DNA from: HGM11501 sp045123995
GTDB taxonomy: Bacteria > Bacillota > Clostridia > CAKSNL01 > HGM11501
Direction of reading: 5' to 3'
Length of the DNA: 64,000 bases
Assembly (NCBI GenBank): GCA_045123995.1
Contig: JBGVKY010000005.1
Coordinates: 1 to 64,000 of the forward strand
Below are positions 14,976 to 23,896 of this stretch, in pieces; within the stretch, counting starts at the first letter, position 1; each line of letters opens with the position of its first letter. Under the pieces are notes generated by a model. That model was not told the origin of the DNA. It did no database searches and was given only the letters and a program-made list of their open reading frames with translations. The position numbers and the translations under genes are program-made.

Positions 14976-16055
14976 TTATTTTTCATCCTTATGAAGTTCT
15001 ATAAAGTCCATATAGCGGTTCCAGTCATATCTGGATAAAAAGTGAAGTCCGTATCTTTTATGATACCCCACTCTTCCCTTGTTATAAACTTCTCCTTCCT
15101 TTGGAAGTCTGTCCTCGTGAATAAGACCTGAAAGACCCATTCCCTCGTAGGTTTCCGTTGCCTTGACGCAACCTAAAAACTCCGAATCAGGGTCTGCCCA
15201 CTGATCCATGGATGCAGATGCCACATACAAAAATCTGGGTGCAATGGTTGAAAGAAGATAGTGCTGGTCAAATCCTTCGGGATAGTTTTCTTCTCTGTAT
15301 TTAAGATAGTTTTCACAAAACCAGTAAGGGAAGTTTTTGGTAATTGCCCTTATGCTTTCTCCGGGCTGATATTCACCTACTATTCCAAGGTGTCCCATTC
15401 CGCCTTTCGTTATAGCAGCACCGCTGCAGCCTGAGTTGTTGGAAAACACAAACTTAAATCTCTCATCCAACATTCCCGTAACCAAGGCTGTTTTACCAAG
15501 TCTTGAATGACCAAGTACTCCGGCATTCTCCAAATCAAGCTCAGGAATCGTCTGGGCGTAGTCTAAAATTTTCTGAAGTGCAAAGGACCACAGCATTATT
15601 TTTCCTGCAGAATCAGGCTTTCTTTCGCCGTTTTCAAAAAACACCTTGGCAAGTCCGTTTGTAAAGTCTTTATCATCGCTTGTTATATCTTGATATCCCA
15701 CAGAAAGCACCGAAAAACCACGGTCGGCAATTTCCTCTAAGGGGTAATATCTGTTTGGAACTTCCGTAAAATTACTTAAAAGTACGAAAAAGGGATGTTT
15801 TTTGCCGTCAGAGTGTATCATTCTGTCAACCTTGAAGGTATGAGAGCCGAATTTAGTTGTTACAGTAAAATCCACCTTGGAGTGACAGGCAGTGCCCGCC
15901 ACATATCTTTTTTCTATAATTTCAGGCTCCGACACCTTTACTTCATAGGGTATCTCTGGCAAATGTCCGTATTCCTCATCAAGGAGAATGTTTATCATTT
16001 CCTCTCTGCCCCTAAATTCCGGCAGATTTCTTTTTTCAAGCATTTCTTTAAGCAT
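14976..16055 (-). CDS. CE15-like alpha/beta hydrolase (glucuronoyl esterase family)
   Basis: 359-residue hydrolase. The motif LGHSRLGKTALVTG holds the nucleophile Ser in the G-x-S-R-x-G-K form typical of carbohydrate esterase family 15. It is followed by DERFKFVFSNNSGCSGAAI, a GE segment, FPYWFCENYLKY, a WADPDSEFLG acid region and the catalytic His in RVGYHKRYGLHFLSRYDW. CE15 enzymes cleave the ester between glucuronic acid side chains of xylan and lignin alcohols. No signal peptide is visible, so here the substrate would be intracellular. The ATG at 16055 is chosen for AAGGGAG upstream. An earlier ATG overlaps the promoter -10 box. Confidence 0.82.
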   Translation of the reverse strand: MLKEMLEKRNLPEFRGREEMINILLDEEYGHLPEIPYEVKVSEPEIIEKRYVAGTACHSKVDFTVTTKFGSHTFKVDRMIHSDGKKHPFFVLLSNFTEVPNRYYPLEEIADRGFSVLSVGYQDITSDDKDFTNGLAKVFFENGERKPDSAGKIMLWSFALQKILDYAQTIPELDLENAGVLGHSRLGKTALVTGMLDERFKFVFSNNSGCSGAAITKGGMGHLGIVGEYQPGESIRAITKNFPYWFCENYLKYREENYPEGFDQHYLLSTIAPRFLYVASASMDQWADPDSEFLGCVKATETYEGMGLSGLIHEDRLPKEGEVYNKGRVGYHKRYGLHFLSRYDWNRYMDFIELHKDEK

Positions 16056-16083
16056 AAAAATTTCTCCCTTCGATTCTACTTTC

Positions 16084-16112
16084 ATTATACAATAAAAGGT
16101 TTTTTATTGCAA
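16084..16112 (-). promoter_or_regulatory. Promoter for the esterase-lipoprotein pair
   Basis: TTGCAA (16112-16107), a 17-base spacer and a consensus TATAAT (16089-16084). The -35 box lies inside the 3' end of trmK. Confidence 0.7.
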
Positions 16113-16751
16113 TAAGTTTTTGAGTTTTTCAGCCATTTCCGAATGCTCTTTTCCGGCATCTCCCTTAGCCTTACTCTCTTCGTATCTTAAAATTTTCTCT
16201 ATGTATTCTATAAACAGTTCTCCCCTGTATTTTAATATGACGGGGCCTACCTTTATTTCCAAAGGTGAATACTCTTCTTTTCCGAAAGATGCCTTAATTA
16301 CTGAGTAGATTTTACCTGCATCTTTAACCAGAACTTCCTTATCTATTTTAAGTCCCAGTAAAACTAAAGTTTCCCTTAGTTTATCTGCCCTTGACATAGG
16401 CTGAAGAATAAAGGTCTTTATATTTTTTATATCATCTTTTTTAAGTATTTCCGAGATAACTTCTCCGCCGAGACCTGCAATTAAAACGGTTTGAGCTTTA
16501 TCATGAGCAAAAGAAAGTCCGTCTGCCAGAATGGGGATTACTTTTTCGGAAAGTCCGTTTTTTTCAATGTTTCCTTTAGCCTTTTCCAAGGGAAGAGAAT
16601 TTACGTCGCAGGCGTAGATTTTTTTCGCCAGATTGTTTTTTGCAATATGAATGGACATAAGTCCGTGGTCAGCTCCAATGTCTGCCAGAGTTTCACAAGG
16701 GTCTATCAGGCTCAGTATGGCTTTCATTCTCTCTGTAAAATGGATTTTCAT
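16104..16751 (-). CDS. trmK: tRNA (adenine-22-N1)-methyltransferase TrmK
   Basis: Class I SAM-dependent methyltransferase modifying A22 in the D-arm of certain tRNAs. The 215-residue protein starts at the ATG at 16751, behind GAGG; a GTG four codons earlier is less likely. SAM-binding motif LADIGADHGLMSIHIA (about 22-37) is followed by ACDVNSLPLEKAKGNIEKN, ILADGLSF and VLIAGLGGEVI, all characteristic. A helical C-terminal extension matches the YqfN type. In Bacillus trmK lies beside sigA and yqfO, and the present order agrees apart from inserted genes. Confidence 0.93.
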   Translation of the reverse strand: MKIHFTERMKAILSLIDPCETLADIGADHGLMSIHIAKNNLAKKIYACDVNSLPLEKAKGNIEKNGLSEKVIPILADGLSFAHDKAQTVLIAGLGGEVISEILKKDDIKNIKTFILQPMSRADKLRETLVLLGLKIDKEVLVKDAGKIYSVIKASFGKEEYSPLEIKVGPVILKYRGELFIEYIEKILRYEESKAKGDAGKEHSEMAEKLKNLLQ

Positions 16752-16799
16752 ATACAACCTCACAAAAGAAGGGAGAAGTTTCCTCCTCCCCCTTATGTT

Positions 16800-17076
16800 T
16801 AAGCCGAGGGGAGCCTGTCCCCATAAGGCTTAAAATCATAAATTTTGCGTAATACTGCAGAAAAACCTGCAAATATACGCCAGTATTATTTTTGTATTTT
16901 CTTTGTCTTCCATCAAAATTTAAAGGTTTTAAGCTCTTCGACCTTAAACTTGAATAAATTTAGTGCAATTTCAATGCGGAGGACGAAGACAGGCTGACGC
17001 CTTTCGAGGACGACAAATTGGAAGTGTGCAAATTTAACAAGTTTAAGGCTTATGGGGTCAGGCTCCCCTTGGCTTA
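16800..17076. repeat. MITE-like element with about 35-bp terminal inverted repeats
   Basis: About 35 bases at 16800-16834 (GGGGAGCCTGTCCCCATAAG core) match the reverse complement of 17042-17076 with few mismatches. Inside, a second inverted repeat pairs about 16943-16973 with 17020-17049 (CCTTAAACTTG and CAAGTTTAAGG). The very centre has two GAGGACGA direct repeats. No coding frame is present. The right end touches the rpoD stop codon, so it may also act as the terminator. The size and nested structure suit a non-autonomous mobile repeat. Confidence 0.6.
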
Positions 17077-17079
17077 TTA

Positions 17080-18168
17080 TTATGCCAAAAAATCCTTAAG
17101 CTTTCTGCTTCTTGACGGATGTCTAAGTTTACGAAGAGCCTTTGCCTCTATCTGACGAATTCTCTCTCTTGTTACATTAAATACCTTTCCTACTTCTTCC
17201 AAAGTACGGCTTCTTCCGTCATCTAAGCCGAAGCGGAGACGGAGAACCCTTTCCTCTCTGGGAGTCAAGGTATCAAGCACATCCACAAGTTGCTCCTTTA
17301 AGAGCATGAAGGATGCAGCTTCGCTGGGAGCAGGAGCATCCTCGTCGGGAATGAATTCTCCGAGTCTTGTATCCTCTTCCTCACCAATGGGCATTTCAAG
17401 TGATACAGGCTCCTGAGCGATTTTCATAATCTCACGTACCTTTTCAATGGGCATATTCATTTCTCTTGCAATTTCTTCAGGAGTTGCATCTCTGCCGTAT
17501 TCCTGCAAAAGCTGACGTGACACCCTTATAAGCTTGTTTATGGTTTCTACCATGTGAACAGGAACACGGATTGTTCTTGCCTGGTCCGCAATAGCTCTTG
17601 TTATAGACTGGCGAATCCACCAGGTGGAATAGGTTGAAAACTTATAGCCCTTGGAATAGTCAAACTTTTCAACAGCCTTTATAAGACCCAAGTTTCCTTC
17701 CTGAATCAAGTCAAGGAACAAAAGTCCTCTTCCCACATATTTTTTAGCAATACTTACAACAAGTCTTAAGTTAGTTTCGATAAGGCGCTGCTTTGCCTCT
17801 TCGTCACCTTCTGCCATCTTCCTTGCAAGCTCATGCTCTTCATCTGCAGTTAAAAGCGGAACCTTACCGATTTCCTTTAAGTACATTCTTACATGGTCAT
17901 CCACATTTGTACCGTCAGGCAGATTCATATCAATTTCTTCTTCCACCTGAACAGGCTCAATCTGTTCCAGCTCTTTGTCAAGGTCACCTACAACCTCAAT
18001 ACCCTCTCTGTCTAAAGAGTCATAGACTTTTTCCATCTGCTCCTCTTCAAGCTCGAATTCAGCCAGAGCATCGGCAATTTCTTTATATGACAAAAGTCCT
18101 TTTTTCTTTCCTTTTTCAACAAGTTCTTTAATTGCAAGTTTTCTTGCGGACATGATATTTTCGCTCAT
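17080..18168 (-). CDS. rpoD: Primary sigma factor RpoD (SigA)
   Basis: Housekeeping sigma factor directing RNA polymerase to -35/-10 promoters. The protein is 362 residues. Region 1.1 is the short Firmicutes type (about 1-75). Region 1.2 is DDHVRMYLKEIGKVPLLTADEE; region 2 includes RLIETNLRLVVSIAKKYVGR, DLIQEGNLGLIKAVEKFDY and GYKFSTYSTWWIRQSI. Region 3 and region 4 follow, with TLEEVGKVFNVTRERIRQIE as the -35 recognition helix. It follows dnaG with one intervening base, the classic macromolecular-synthesis arrangement. The consensus promoters noted in this window are those it should recognise. Confidence 0.98.
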   Translation of the reverse strand: MSENIMSARKLAIKELVEKGKKKGLLSYKEIADALAEFELEEEQMEKVYDSLDREGIEVVGDLDKELEQIEPVQVEEEIDMNLPDGTNVDDHVRMYLKEIGKVPLLTADEEHELARKMAEGDEEAKQRLIETNLRLVVSIAKKYVGRGLLFLDLIQEGNLGLIKAVEKFDYSKGYKFSTYSTWWIRQSITRAIADQARTIRVPVHMVETINKLIRVSRQLLQEYGRDATPEEIAREMNMPIEKVREIMKIAQEPVSLEMPIGEEEDTRLGEFIPDEDAPAPSEAASFMLLKEQLVDVLDTLTPREERVLRLRFGLDDGRSRTLEEVGKVFNVTRERIRQIEAKALRKLRHPSRSRKLKDFLA

Positions 18169-18169
18169 A

Positions 18170-19939
18170 TCACATACCCTCTTTCCGTTTCTTTTCTGCC
18201 TTTTTTCTTATTAACTCGTTAAGCTTTGCTATATTTTTCTCTTCGATGTATTTCTTACTCAAAACTTCAAACCGCTCGTCCTCTATGGTTTCATAGGCAT
18301 CATGCGCCGCTTTCAGGTTATCGCCGTAGTCGTCATCGGAAAAAACCGATGCCGCTTCGCCCGAAAACTCCCCTGGAAGCATAGTTATAATCAAAGACAC
18401 ATCAATTTCTTTTTTACTTTCTGCCTCCTCATATATGGCCTTGGCAAGAATTCTTAATGCCTCTGTGGAAAACTCATCGTAGGGCATTTCTTTTGCGTAT
18501 TTATCATATACCTTTTTGTCTTTTACCAAAAGATTAAGTAAGATTTTTTCAGCCTCGTAAAGTTTTCCCGAAACCACCTTGTTTTCCTCGGTTTTTCTTT
18601 CAAGAACCGGACGGGCGAAAATTTTCTTTTCTTCTCTCTTTTTATAAGAGCTGTCCCGTTTCATGATTTCCGCAATTATGGAATCTTCGGAAATCCCTGT
18701 CTCTTCGGAAACTTTTTTGATGTAGGCTTCCTTTTCTATAGGATTTTTTATTTTTAAAAGCACCTCAGAGGCTGCCTTTGTAAATTCAATTTTCTGTTCA
18801 ATATCTTTTATATCAAAGGTGTTTTTAAGCTTGTCTATTCTGTAATCTGTAACGATTTTAGCTTTTTTCAAAACCGCCTCGAAGGCTTCTTTTCCCCTGA
18901 GCTTTATAAATTCATCCGGGTCTTTTCCCTCAGGAAGCGTTACTACCCTCACCTTTATGTCCAAAGGCTGCAGGATTTCTATTGCCGCCTCAGTTGCTTT
19001 CTGTCCGGGTCCGTCAGAGTCATAGCATAGGTAGACAGTGGAAGAATATTTTTTAATCATTCTTGCCTGCTCTCCTGTAAGTGCCGTTCCCATGGATGCA
19101 ACAGCTCCCGTATAGCCTGCCTGATGAAGGCTTATTACGTCCATATATCCTTCACAAAGAATTATTCTCTGATCCTTTGAATTTTTAGCATAGTTAAGAG
19201 CGAAAAGCTCTCTTCCTTTTAAGAAAACCTGGCTTTCGGGAGAGTTCATATACTTTGCCTTTTCATCAGGTGATAAAGCTCTTCCACCAAAGCCTATTAT
19301 ATTTTTTCTCACGTCAATTATAGGAACCATTAAACGGTTTCTGAATCTGTCTATATAATTTCCACGTTCTGTGCGCATAATAAGACCAAGATTCAAAAGC
19401 ACATCTTTGCCTATATTATTTTTCTCGGCAAAGCTTAAAAGTGCATTGCCGTCCGGAGCATAGCCTATACCAAAGTGAGCAACCGTAGCTTCCGAAAGTT
19501 GTCTTTTTTCCACATATTCTCTGGCAGATTTACCAACTTCTTCATGATACTTTTCTCTGAAAAAACGTGCCACAGAAAGATTGGCTTCATACATTTTTTT
19601 CTTCATTTCATGCTTTTGAGAATCCCTTGCAATCTCATTTGGCTCAGGTAATATTATTCCCGACTTATCTGCAAGATATTTAAGAGCTTCCACGAAATCA
19701 AGGTTTTCCGCAGCCATTACGAAATGAATGGCATTTCCGCCTACTCCGCAACCGAAGCAATGGTAAAGTTGCTTGTCTTCAGATACATGAAATGACGGGG
19801 ATTTTTCACGGTGAAAGGGGCAAAGTCCCATATAGCCGCGACCTGAACGTTTAAGCTTTACATAGCTTCCCACAAGACCCACAATGTCAGTTGCGGACAA
19901 AACCTCAGATATAACTTCTTCGGGATATATAGCAGCCAT
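18170..19939 (-). CDS. dnaG: DNA primase DnaG
   Basis: Synthesises RNA primers at the replication fork. The 589-residue protein has the N-terminal zinc-binding domain with CPFHREKSPSFHVSEDKQLYHCFGCG split over about 41-65 (CxxH...CxxC). The core contains FGIGYAPDG, VPIIDVRKNIIGFGGR and the TOPRIM metal site ILCEGYMDVISLHQAG, DSDGPGQKA (about 295-345). The C-terminal part is a helicase-interacting domain with lower conservation. Located directly upstream of rpoD as in most Firmicutes. An AAGGGATGG ribosome binding site supports the start. Confidence 0.97.
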   Translation of the reverse strand: MAAIYPEEVISEVLSATDIVGLVGSYVKLKRSGRGYMGLCPFHREKSPSFHVSEDKQLYHCFGCGVGGNAIHFVMAAENLDFVEALKYLADKSGIILPEPNEIARDSQKHEMKKKMYEANLSVARFFREKYHEEVGKSAREYVEKRQLSEATVAHFGIGYAPDGNALLSFAEKNNIGKDVLLNLGLIMRTERGNYIDRFRNRLMVPIIDVRKNIIGFGGRALSPDEKAKYMNSPESQVFLKGRELFALNYAKNSKDQRIILCEGYMDVISLHQAGYTGAVASMGTALTGEQARMIKKYSSTVYLCYDSDGPGQKATEAAIEILQPLDIKVRVVTLPEGKDPDEFIKLRGKEAFEAVLKKAKIVTDYRIDKLKNTFDIKDIEQKIEFTKAASEVLLKIKNPIEKEAYIKKVSEETGISEDSIIAEIMKRDSSYKKREEKKIFARPVLERKTEENKVVSGKLYEAEKILLNLLVKDKKVYDKYAKEMPYDEFSTEALRILAKAIYEEAESKKEIDVSLIITMLPGEFSGEAASVFSDDDYGDNLKAAHDAYETIEDERFEVLSKKYIEEKNIAKLNELIRKKAEKKRKEGM

Positions 19940-19984
19940 AATTCACCATCCCTTCTTACAACTCTTATAGTATAATATTTCGAC

Positions 19985-20170
19985 AAAACATCTTAAAATC
20001 CTTTTAAGAGATAAAATTTTCAATAAAGAAAATTTTTCTCGACATCGCCCGGAGCGTTGAAGCGCAGGGCGATACAATGAAAAATCCAAACAGGATTTTT
20101 TCGGCAAGCTCTATTTATTAAATAAGCATCCATAAGAGATAAATTTTCTTTGTTGAAAATTTATCTCTTA
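19985..20170. repeat. Intergenic repeat block with a 16-bp perfect palindrome
   Basis: At 20133-20170 TAAGAGATAAATTTTC and its exact reverse complement surround a six-base loop. The dgt stop codon lies inside it. A near copy of the left arm occurs at 20005-20021. Between them a GC-richer core contains the direct repeat GCG-TTGAAGCGC-GGGCGAT region and an AAATCC/GGATTT hairpin. The palindrome can end dgt transcription. The rest has no gene and resembles another non-autonomous repeat. Confidence 0.5.
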
Positions 20171-21150
20171 TGCCACGACTCAGGAACGAAAAGCTCGTTA
20201 TATTTATGTATGCAGAATATGTCTGTCATTCCCGAAATATAGTCGCAAACACTGATTTCCGGGTCATTTTCATCATATCCGGGCTCATTTTTCAAAAGCT
20301 CGTGGTTTTCCATAAAGTATTCGTATAAGGACTTTACTATTCCATATACCTTTTTTTCTTCCTTTTTAGCCTCAGAATCTATATAAACTGTGGAAAACAT
20401 AAATTTCTCAAGGTCCATCATGGCTCCGTAAACCTCGGAGCTTAAAATAATGTCGCTTTCGCTGTTTTCAATACAGTCCCTTACTATTTTATCTATTCTT
20501 TTTCCGTGTGAATGTCCCAGTATCTTGGTGCACTCTTTCGGCAAATCTTCTTCCGTTAAGATTCCTGCTCTTTTTGCATCGTCAATATCATGATTTATAT
20601 ATGCAATTTTATCTGCCAGACGGCATACTCTACCCTCCAATGTAGAAGGATAGTCCTTTCCCACATGATTAAGAATCCCGTCTTCTACCTCGAAAGTCAG
20701 GTTTATACCGCTTCCGCCCTCTAATTCCCTTACAATTCTTAAACTCTGTATGTTATGTCTGAAGCCTTTTTCCGAAAGTGAATCCAGAGCTCTTTCCCCT
20801 GCATGACCAAAGGGTGTATGACCCAGGTCATGACCCATGGCAATAGCTTCTGTCAGATCCTCATTTAAGCAAAGAGCTCTGCTTATGCTTCTGGCAATCT
20901 GCGCCACTTCCAGAGTGTGAGTCAGTCTTGTCCTGTAATGGTCTCCCAGAGGTGCTATAAATACCTGGGTTTTATGCTTAAGACGTCTGAACGCCTTGGA
21001 ATAGATAATTCTGTCTCTGTCCCTCTGAAACTCCGTTCTTAAATCGCAGGGAATAACTTCCTTTCTTCTCCCTTTGGAGTTTTCCGACAAGGCTGCGAAA
21101 GGTGACAGATTTTCTCTTTCTCTTTTTTCAAGCATTTCTCTTACTGTCAA
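20161..21150 (-). CDS. dgt: Deoxyguanosinetriphosphate triphosphohydrolase-like protein
   Basis: HD-domain enzyme that removes tripolyphosphate from dNTPs, controlling nucleotide pools. The protein is 329 residues. Signature segments: RDRDRIIYSKAFRRLKHKTQVF, GDHYRTRLTHTLEVAQIARS (first His), AIAMGHDLGHTPFGHAGERAL with the HD pair (about 105-125), and a later DIDDAKRAG carrying the last Asp. It follows the DUF212 gene by 13 bp and is probably the last gene of the pyrH-ispA operon. The family includes dNTPases of broad specificity, so the exact nucleotide is not certain. Confidence 0.92.
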   Translation of the reverse strand: MTVREMLEKRERENLSPFAALSENSKGRRKEVIPCDLRTEFQRDRDRIIYSKAFRRLKHKTQVFIAPLGDHYRTRLTHTLEVAQIARSISRALCLNEDLTEAIAMGHDLGHTPFGHAGERALDSLSEKGFRHNIQSLRIVRELEGGSGINLTFEVEDGILNHVGKDYPSTLEGRVCRLADKIAYINHDIDDAKRAGILTEEDLPKECTKILGHSHGKRIDKIVRDCIENSESDIILSSEVYGAMMDLEKFMFSTVYIDSEAKKEEKKVYGIVKSLYEYFMENHELLKNEPGYDENDPEISVCDYISGMTDIFCIHKYNELFVPESWHKR

Positions 21151-21163
21151 GAAAAATCACTCC

Positions 21164-21601
21164 TTATAAAAACATAATAAGCGATATTGTAATTCCCAAA
21201 ATCGAGCCCACTATAACCTCAAGCCAGGTATGTCCCAGAATTTCCTTTAAGTAGACGGGTGCTTCAAAAGAAAACATTTCCTGAATGCTGTTTATTACCT
21301 TCGCCTGGTCACCTGCCGCCTTTCTTACTCCCGATGCATCATACATAACTATAAAGGCAAGAACAAAGGACACTGCAAAAAGAGATGATGCAAATCCTTC
21401 TGTAAAGCCCACCGCTACTGCCATTGCACTTACAAAAGCACTGTGGGAGCTGGGCATTCCACCTGACTCTACGAATTTTTTTATATCAAATTTTTTCTGT
21501 GTAACAAGTATATATACTACCTTGAGTGCCTGGGCTATAAACCATCCTAAAAGTGCGGCTATAAGCACTTTATTTTCTGCTATTTCTTTCCAAAAATTCA
21601 T
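21164..21601 (-). CDS. Divergent PAP2-family membrane protein (DUF212, YuiD-like)
   Basis: 145-residue membrane protein with four or five helices. The motifs SGGMPSSHSAFVSAMA (about 46-61) and a C-terminal LGHTWLEVIVGSILG contain the Ser, His and His typical of the PAP2 acid-phosphatase fold. It probably removes phosphate from a lipid such as a prenyl pyrophosphate. The position right after ispA in an isoprenoid operon supports this inference. Activity of the DUF212 group is not established. It begins one base after the ispA stop. Confidence 0.85.
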   Translation of the reverse strand: MNFWKEIAENKVLIAALLGWFIAQALKVVYILVTQKKFDIKKFVESGGMPSSHSAFVSAMAVAVGFTEGFASSLFAVSFVLAFIVMYDASGVRKAAGDQAKVINSIQEMFSFEAPVYLKEILGHTWLEVIVGSILGITISLIMFL

Positions 21602-21602
21602 T

Positions 21603-22460
21603 TTAATTCTTCCTCTTTAAAAGGTACAAGGCAAATTCTTCCAAAAATTCCTTACTTTGCGTTTTTTTGAGGGCTTCAATTGCCTTTTTCGTTGTTTCTT
21701 CAAGCATTTCTTCCGCTTTTTCAAGACCGTACAGGGTTATAAATGTGGTCTTTTTATTTTTCTCGTCACTGCCTACATTCTTGCCAAGTTCCTCATCCGA
21801 CGAGGTTATATCCAAAATGTCATCCTTAAGCTGAAAGGCAAGGCCCAAATTATCAGCATAGTCATATAGATAATCCTTATCATAGCCCATTGCTATGCAT
21901 CCGGCAGAAACGGCAGCTTTTATGAGTGCGCCCGTTTTTAAGCGGTGCATCTTAGTAAGCTCCTCTTCCGAAAGACTTCTTTTCTCTCCCTCAAGATCCA
22001 GAACCTGTCCACCTATCATCCCGAAAACTCCGGAAGATGCTGCCAGTTCCTTTACCATCTCCACCTTTTTTTCTAAAGGAAAATCAGCACTTAAGGCTGT
22101 TTCAAAAGCAAAATTCAAAAGAGCATCTCCGGCTAAAATGGCATTAGCCTCACCGAAAACCACGTGATTTGTGGGTTTTCCTCTTCTTAACTCATCATTA
22201 TCCATAGAAGGCAAATCGTCGTGAATCAAGGAATAGGTGTGTATCATTTCAAGGGCTGCCGCAAAAGGAATTATCTTATCTTCCTCTCCGCCCAAGGCTT
22301 CCACCGTAGCCATTAAAAGCACCGGTCTTATCCTTTTTCCTCCTGCCAGAAGGCTGTAATCCATAGCCTTTTTAAGTTCCCCTGCCTTTTCGGGAATTAT
22401 CTTTTCAAGGCAGGCATTTATCTTTTCTTGCTTCCTTAAAAGCTTTTCTGAAAAAGACAT
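21603..22460 (-). CDS. ispA: Polyprenyl (farnesyl/geranyl) diphosphate synthase IspA
   Basis: Trans-prenyltransferase that condenses isopentenyl diphosphate with allylic diphosphates in the cytoplasm to give farnesyl diphosphate for UppS. The 285-residue protein carries GGKRIRPVL (about 36-44), the first Asp-rich motif HDDLPSMDNDELRRGKPT (about 80-97), and the second, FQLKDDILD (about 212-220). Length is normal for the family. The start ATG overlaps the xseB stop by one base, so translation is coupled. In Bacillus ispA also follows xseAB. Confidence 0.95.
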   Translation of the reverse strand: MSFSEKLLRKQEKINACLEKIIPEKAGELKKAMDYSLLAGGKRIRPVLLMATVEALGGEEDKIIPFAAALEMIHTYSLIHDDLPSMDNDELRRGKPTNHVVFGEANAILAGDALLNFAFETALSADFPLEKKVEMVKELAASSGVFGMIGGQVLDLEGEKRSLSEEELTKMHRLKTGALIKAAVSAGCIAMGYDKDYLYDYADNLGLAFQLKDDILDITSSDEELGKNVGSDEKNKKTTFITLYGLEKAEEMLEETTKKAIEALKKTQSKEFLEEFALYLLKRKN

Positions 22461-22684
22461 TATTCTTCCTCCACGCTGAAGGGAACTTCTTTTACGTTAC
22501 CCTCTGCATCCTTCGTTATCTTTACAACCTTACCCTCTGCTTCCGATAATATTTCATTACACTTTTTTGTAAGGGTAACACCCTTTTCAAAAAGTTCAAC
22601 AGATTCAGCCAAAGGAAGTTCTCCTCCCTCTAACTTTTCGGTGATAAGCGAAAGTTCTTCTATCATTTTTTCAAAATCTTTCAT
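22460..22684 (-). CDS. xseB: Exodeoxyribonuclease VII small subunit
   Basis: 74-residue helical-hairpin protein that assembles in several copies on XseA. Sequence FEKMIEELSLITEKLEGGEL and LAESVELFEKGVTLTKKCNEIL is the standard pattern. Starts within the xseA stop (ATGA overlap), which helps keep subunit ratios. Its own stop overlaps the ispA start. Confidence 0.95.
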   Translation of the reverse strand: MKDFEKMIEELSLITEKLEGGELPLAESVELFEKGVTLTKKCNEILSEAEGKVVKITKDAEGNVKEVPFSVEEE

Positions 22685-23886
22685 TCAGAAACCTCCTCAA
22701 TACGTGCCTTTGCCTCTCCGTCGGCAAATTTAATTCCCACTCTCATTCCCTTATCCAGTTCAGACACGCTTTTTATTACCTTATCTCTGTAATCAGTCAC
22801 TATTCCGTATCCCCTTGAAAGAACTTTCAAGGGAGACATGGAATCAAGCTTAGCGGCTAAAACCGCAAGGCCTTTTCCCTTTTGTGACAAAATGTTTTCC
22901 ATAATTTTTACTCTGTGTTCACTCTTGGTATCGAGCATAATCATCATCTGGTTAAGCTTATCAGAAAATCTCTCTGCCGAGAGCATTTTACTTACATAAG
23001 TAAGTTTATCTTTCTTTCTCTTAAGGCTTGTTATAAGGGCGTTTTTCATTCTTGCCTCGCTTATTTTAAGGCTGTTAAATACTTCCTCGGCCGAAGGAAC
23101 TGCCAGCTCCGCCGCTGCAGAAGGCGTGGGGGCCCTTAAATCTGCCACGAAATCAGCGATGGTAAAATCTATTTCATGGCCAACCGCGGAAATTATCGGA
23201 ATTTCGCTTTTGAAAATTGCCCTTGCAGTAATTTCTTCGTTGAAAGCCCATAAATCCTCGATGGAGCCGCCGCCGCGGCCTGCAATTATAACATCAACTG
23301 ATTTTGTTTCATTGAAATATTCTATTCCTCTTTTGACATTTTCCGCTGCTCCTTCTCCCTGAACCTTTGATGGATATAAAATTATATCAGCAAGAGGAAA
23401 ACGTCTTGTCATTACGTTTATTATATCCCTTACGGCAGCACCGGTGTCACTTGTTATAACACCGACCCTTTTGGGATATTTAGGTATGGGCTTTTTCTTA
23501 TCTTCATCAAAAAGCCCCTCGTTTTTCAGTTTTTCTTTAAGCTGATTAAAGGCTGCATAGAGCTCCCCGAGACCGTCTAAAACCAGCTCTTCTATGTAAA
23601 GCTGATATGTTCCTCCAGGCTCATACACCGTAACCCTGCCACGGGCAAGAACCTTCATGCCATCTTCAGGTCTGAACGCAAGGTTCATATTGGCTCCCTT
23701 GAACATACATGCTTTTAAAACACTTTTTTCATCCTTGAGAGTAAGATACATATGTCCAGATGTCATATTAAGTTTGAAGTTGGATATTTCACCCTGTATC
23801 CAGATATCCTTAAGTCCCGCCCTTGAATCCAGCAGTTTTTTCATGTTGGAATTAAGCTCGGAAACCGTCATTTTAAGCTGCTGCAT
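22681..23886 (-). CDS. xseA: Exodeoxyribonuclease VII large subunit
   Basis: Catalytic subunit of a nuclease that degrades single-stranded DNA from both ends in repair. 401 residues. An OB-fold domain comes first (WIQGEISNFKLNMTSGHMYL, about 25-44), then the catalytic domain with RVGVITSDTGAAVRDI (about 141-156), IIAGRGGGSIEDLWAFNEE (about 202-220) and SAVGHEIDFTIADFVAD (about 230-250). A coiled-coil stretch (about 265-345) and a beta end (LSRGYGIV) complete it. It is 10 bp after nusB. Confidence 0.97.
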   Translation of the reverse strand: MQQLKMTVSELNSNMKKLLDSRAGLKDIWIQGEISNFKLNMTSGHMYLTLKDEKSVLKACMFKGANMNLAFRPEDGMKVLARGRVTVYEPGGTYQLYIEELVLDGLGELYAAFNQLKEKLKNEGLFDEDKKKPIPKYPKRVGVITSDTGAAVRDIINVMTRRFPLADIILYPSKVQGEGAAENVKRGIEYFNETKSVDVIIAGRGGGSIEDLWAFNEEITARAIFKSEIPIISAVGHEIDFTIADFVADLRAPTPSAAAELAVPSAEEVFNSLKISEARMKNALITSLKRKKDKLTYVSKMLSAERFSDKLNQMMIMLDTKSEHRVKIMENILSQKGKGLAVLAAKLDSMSPLKVLSRGYGIVTDYRDKVIKSVSELDKGMRVGIKFADGEAKARIEEVSE

Positions 23887-23896
23887 AAAAACACCT

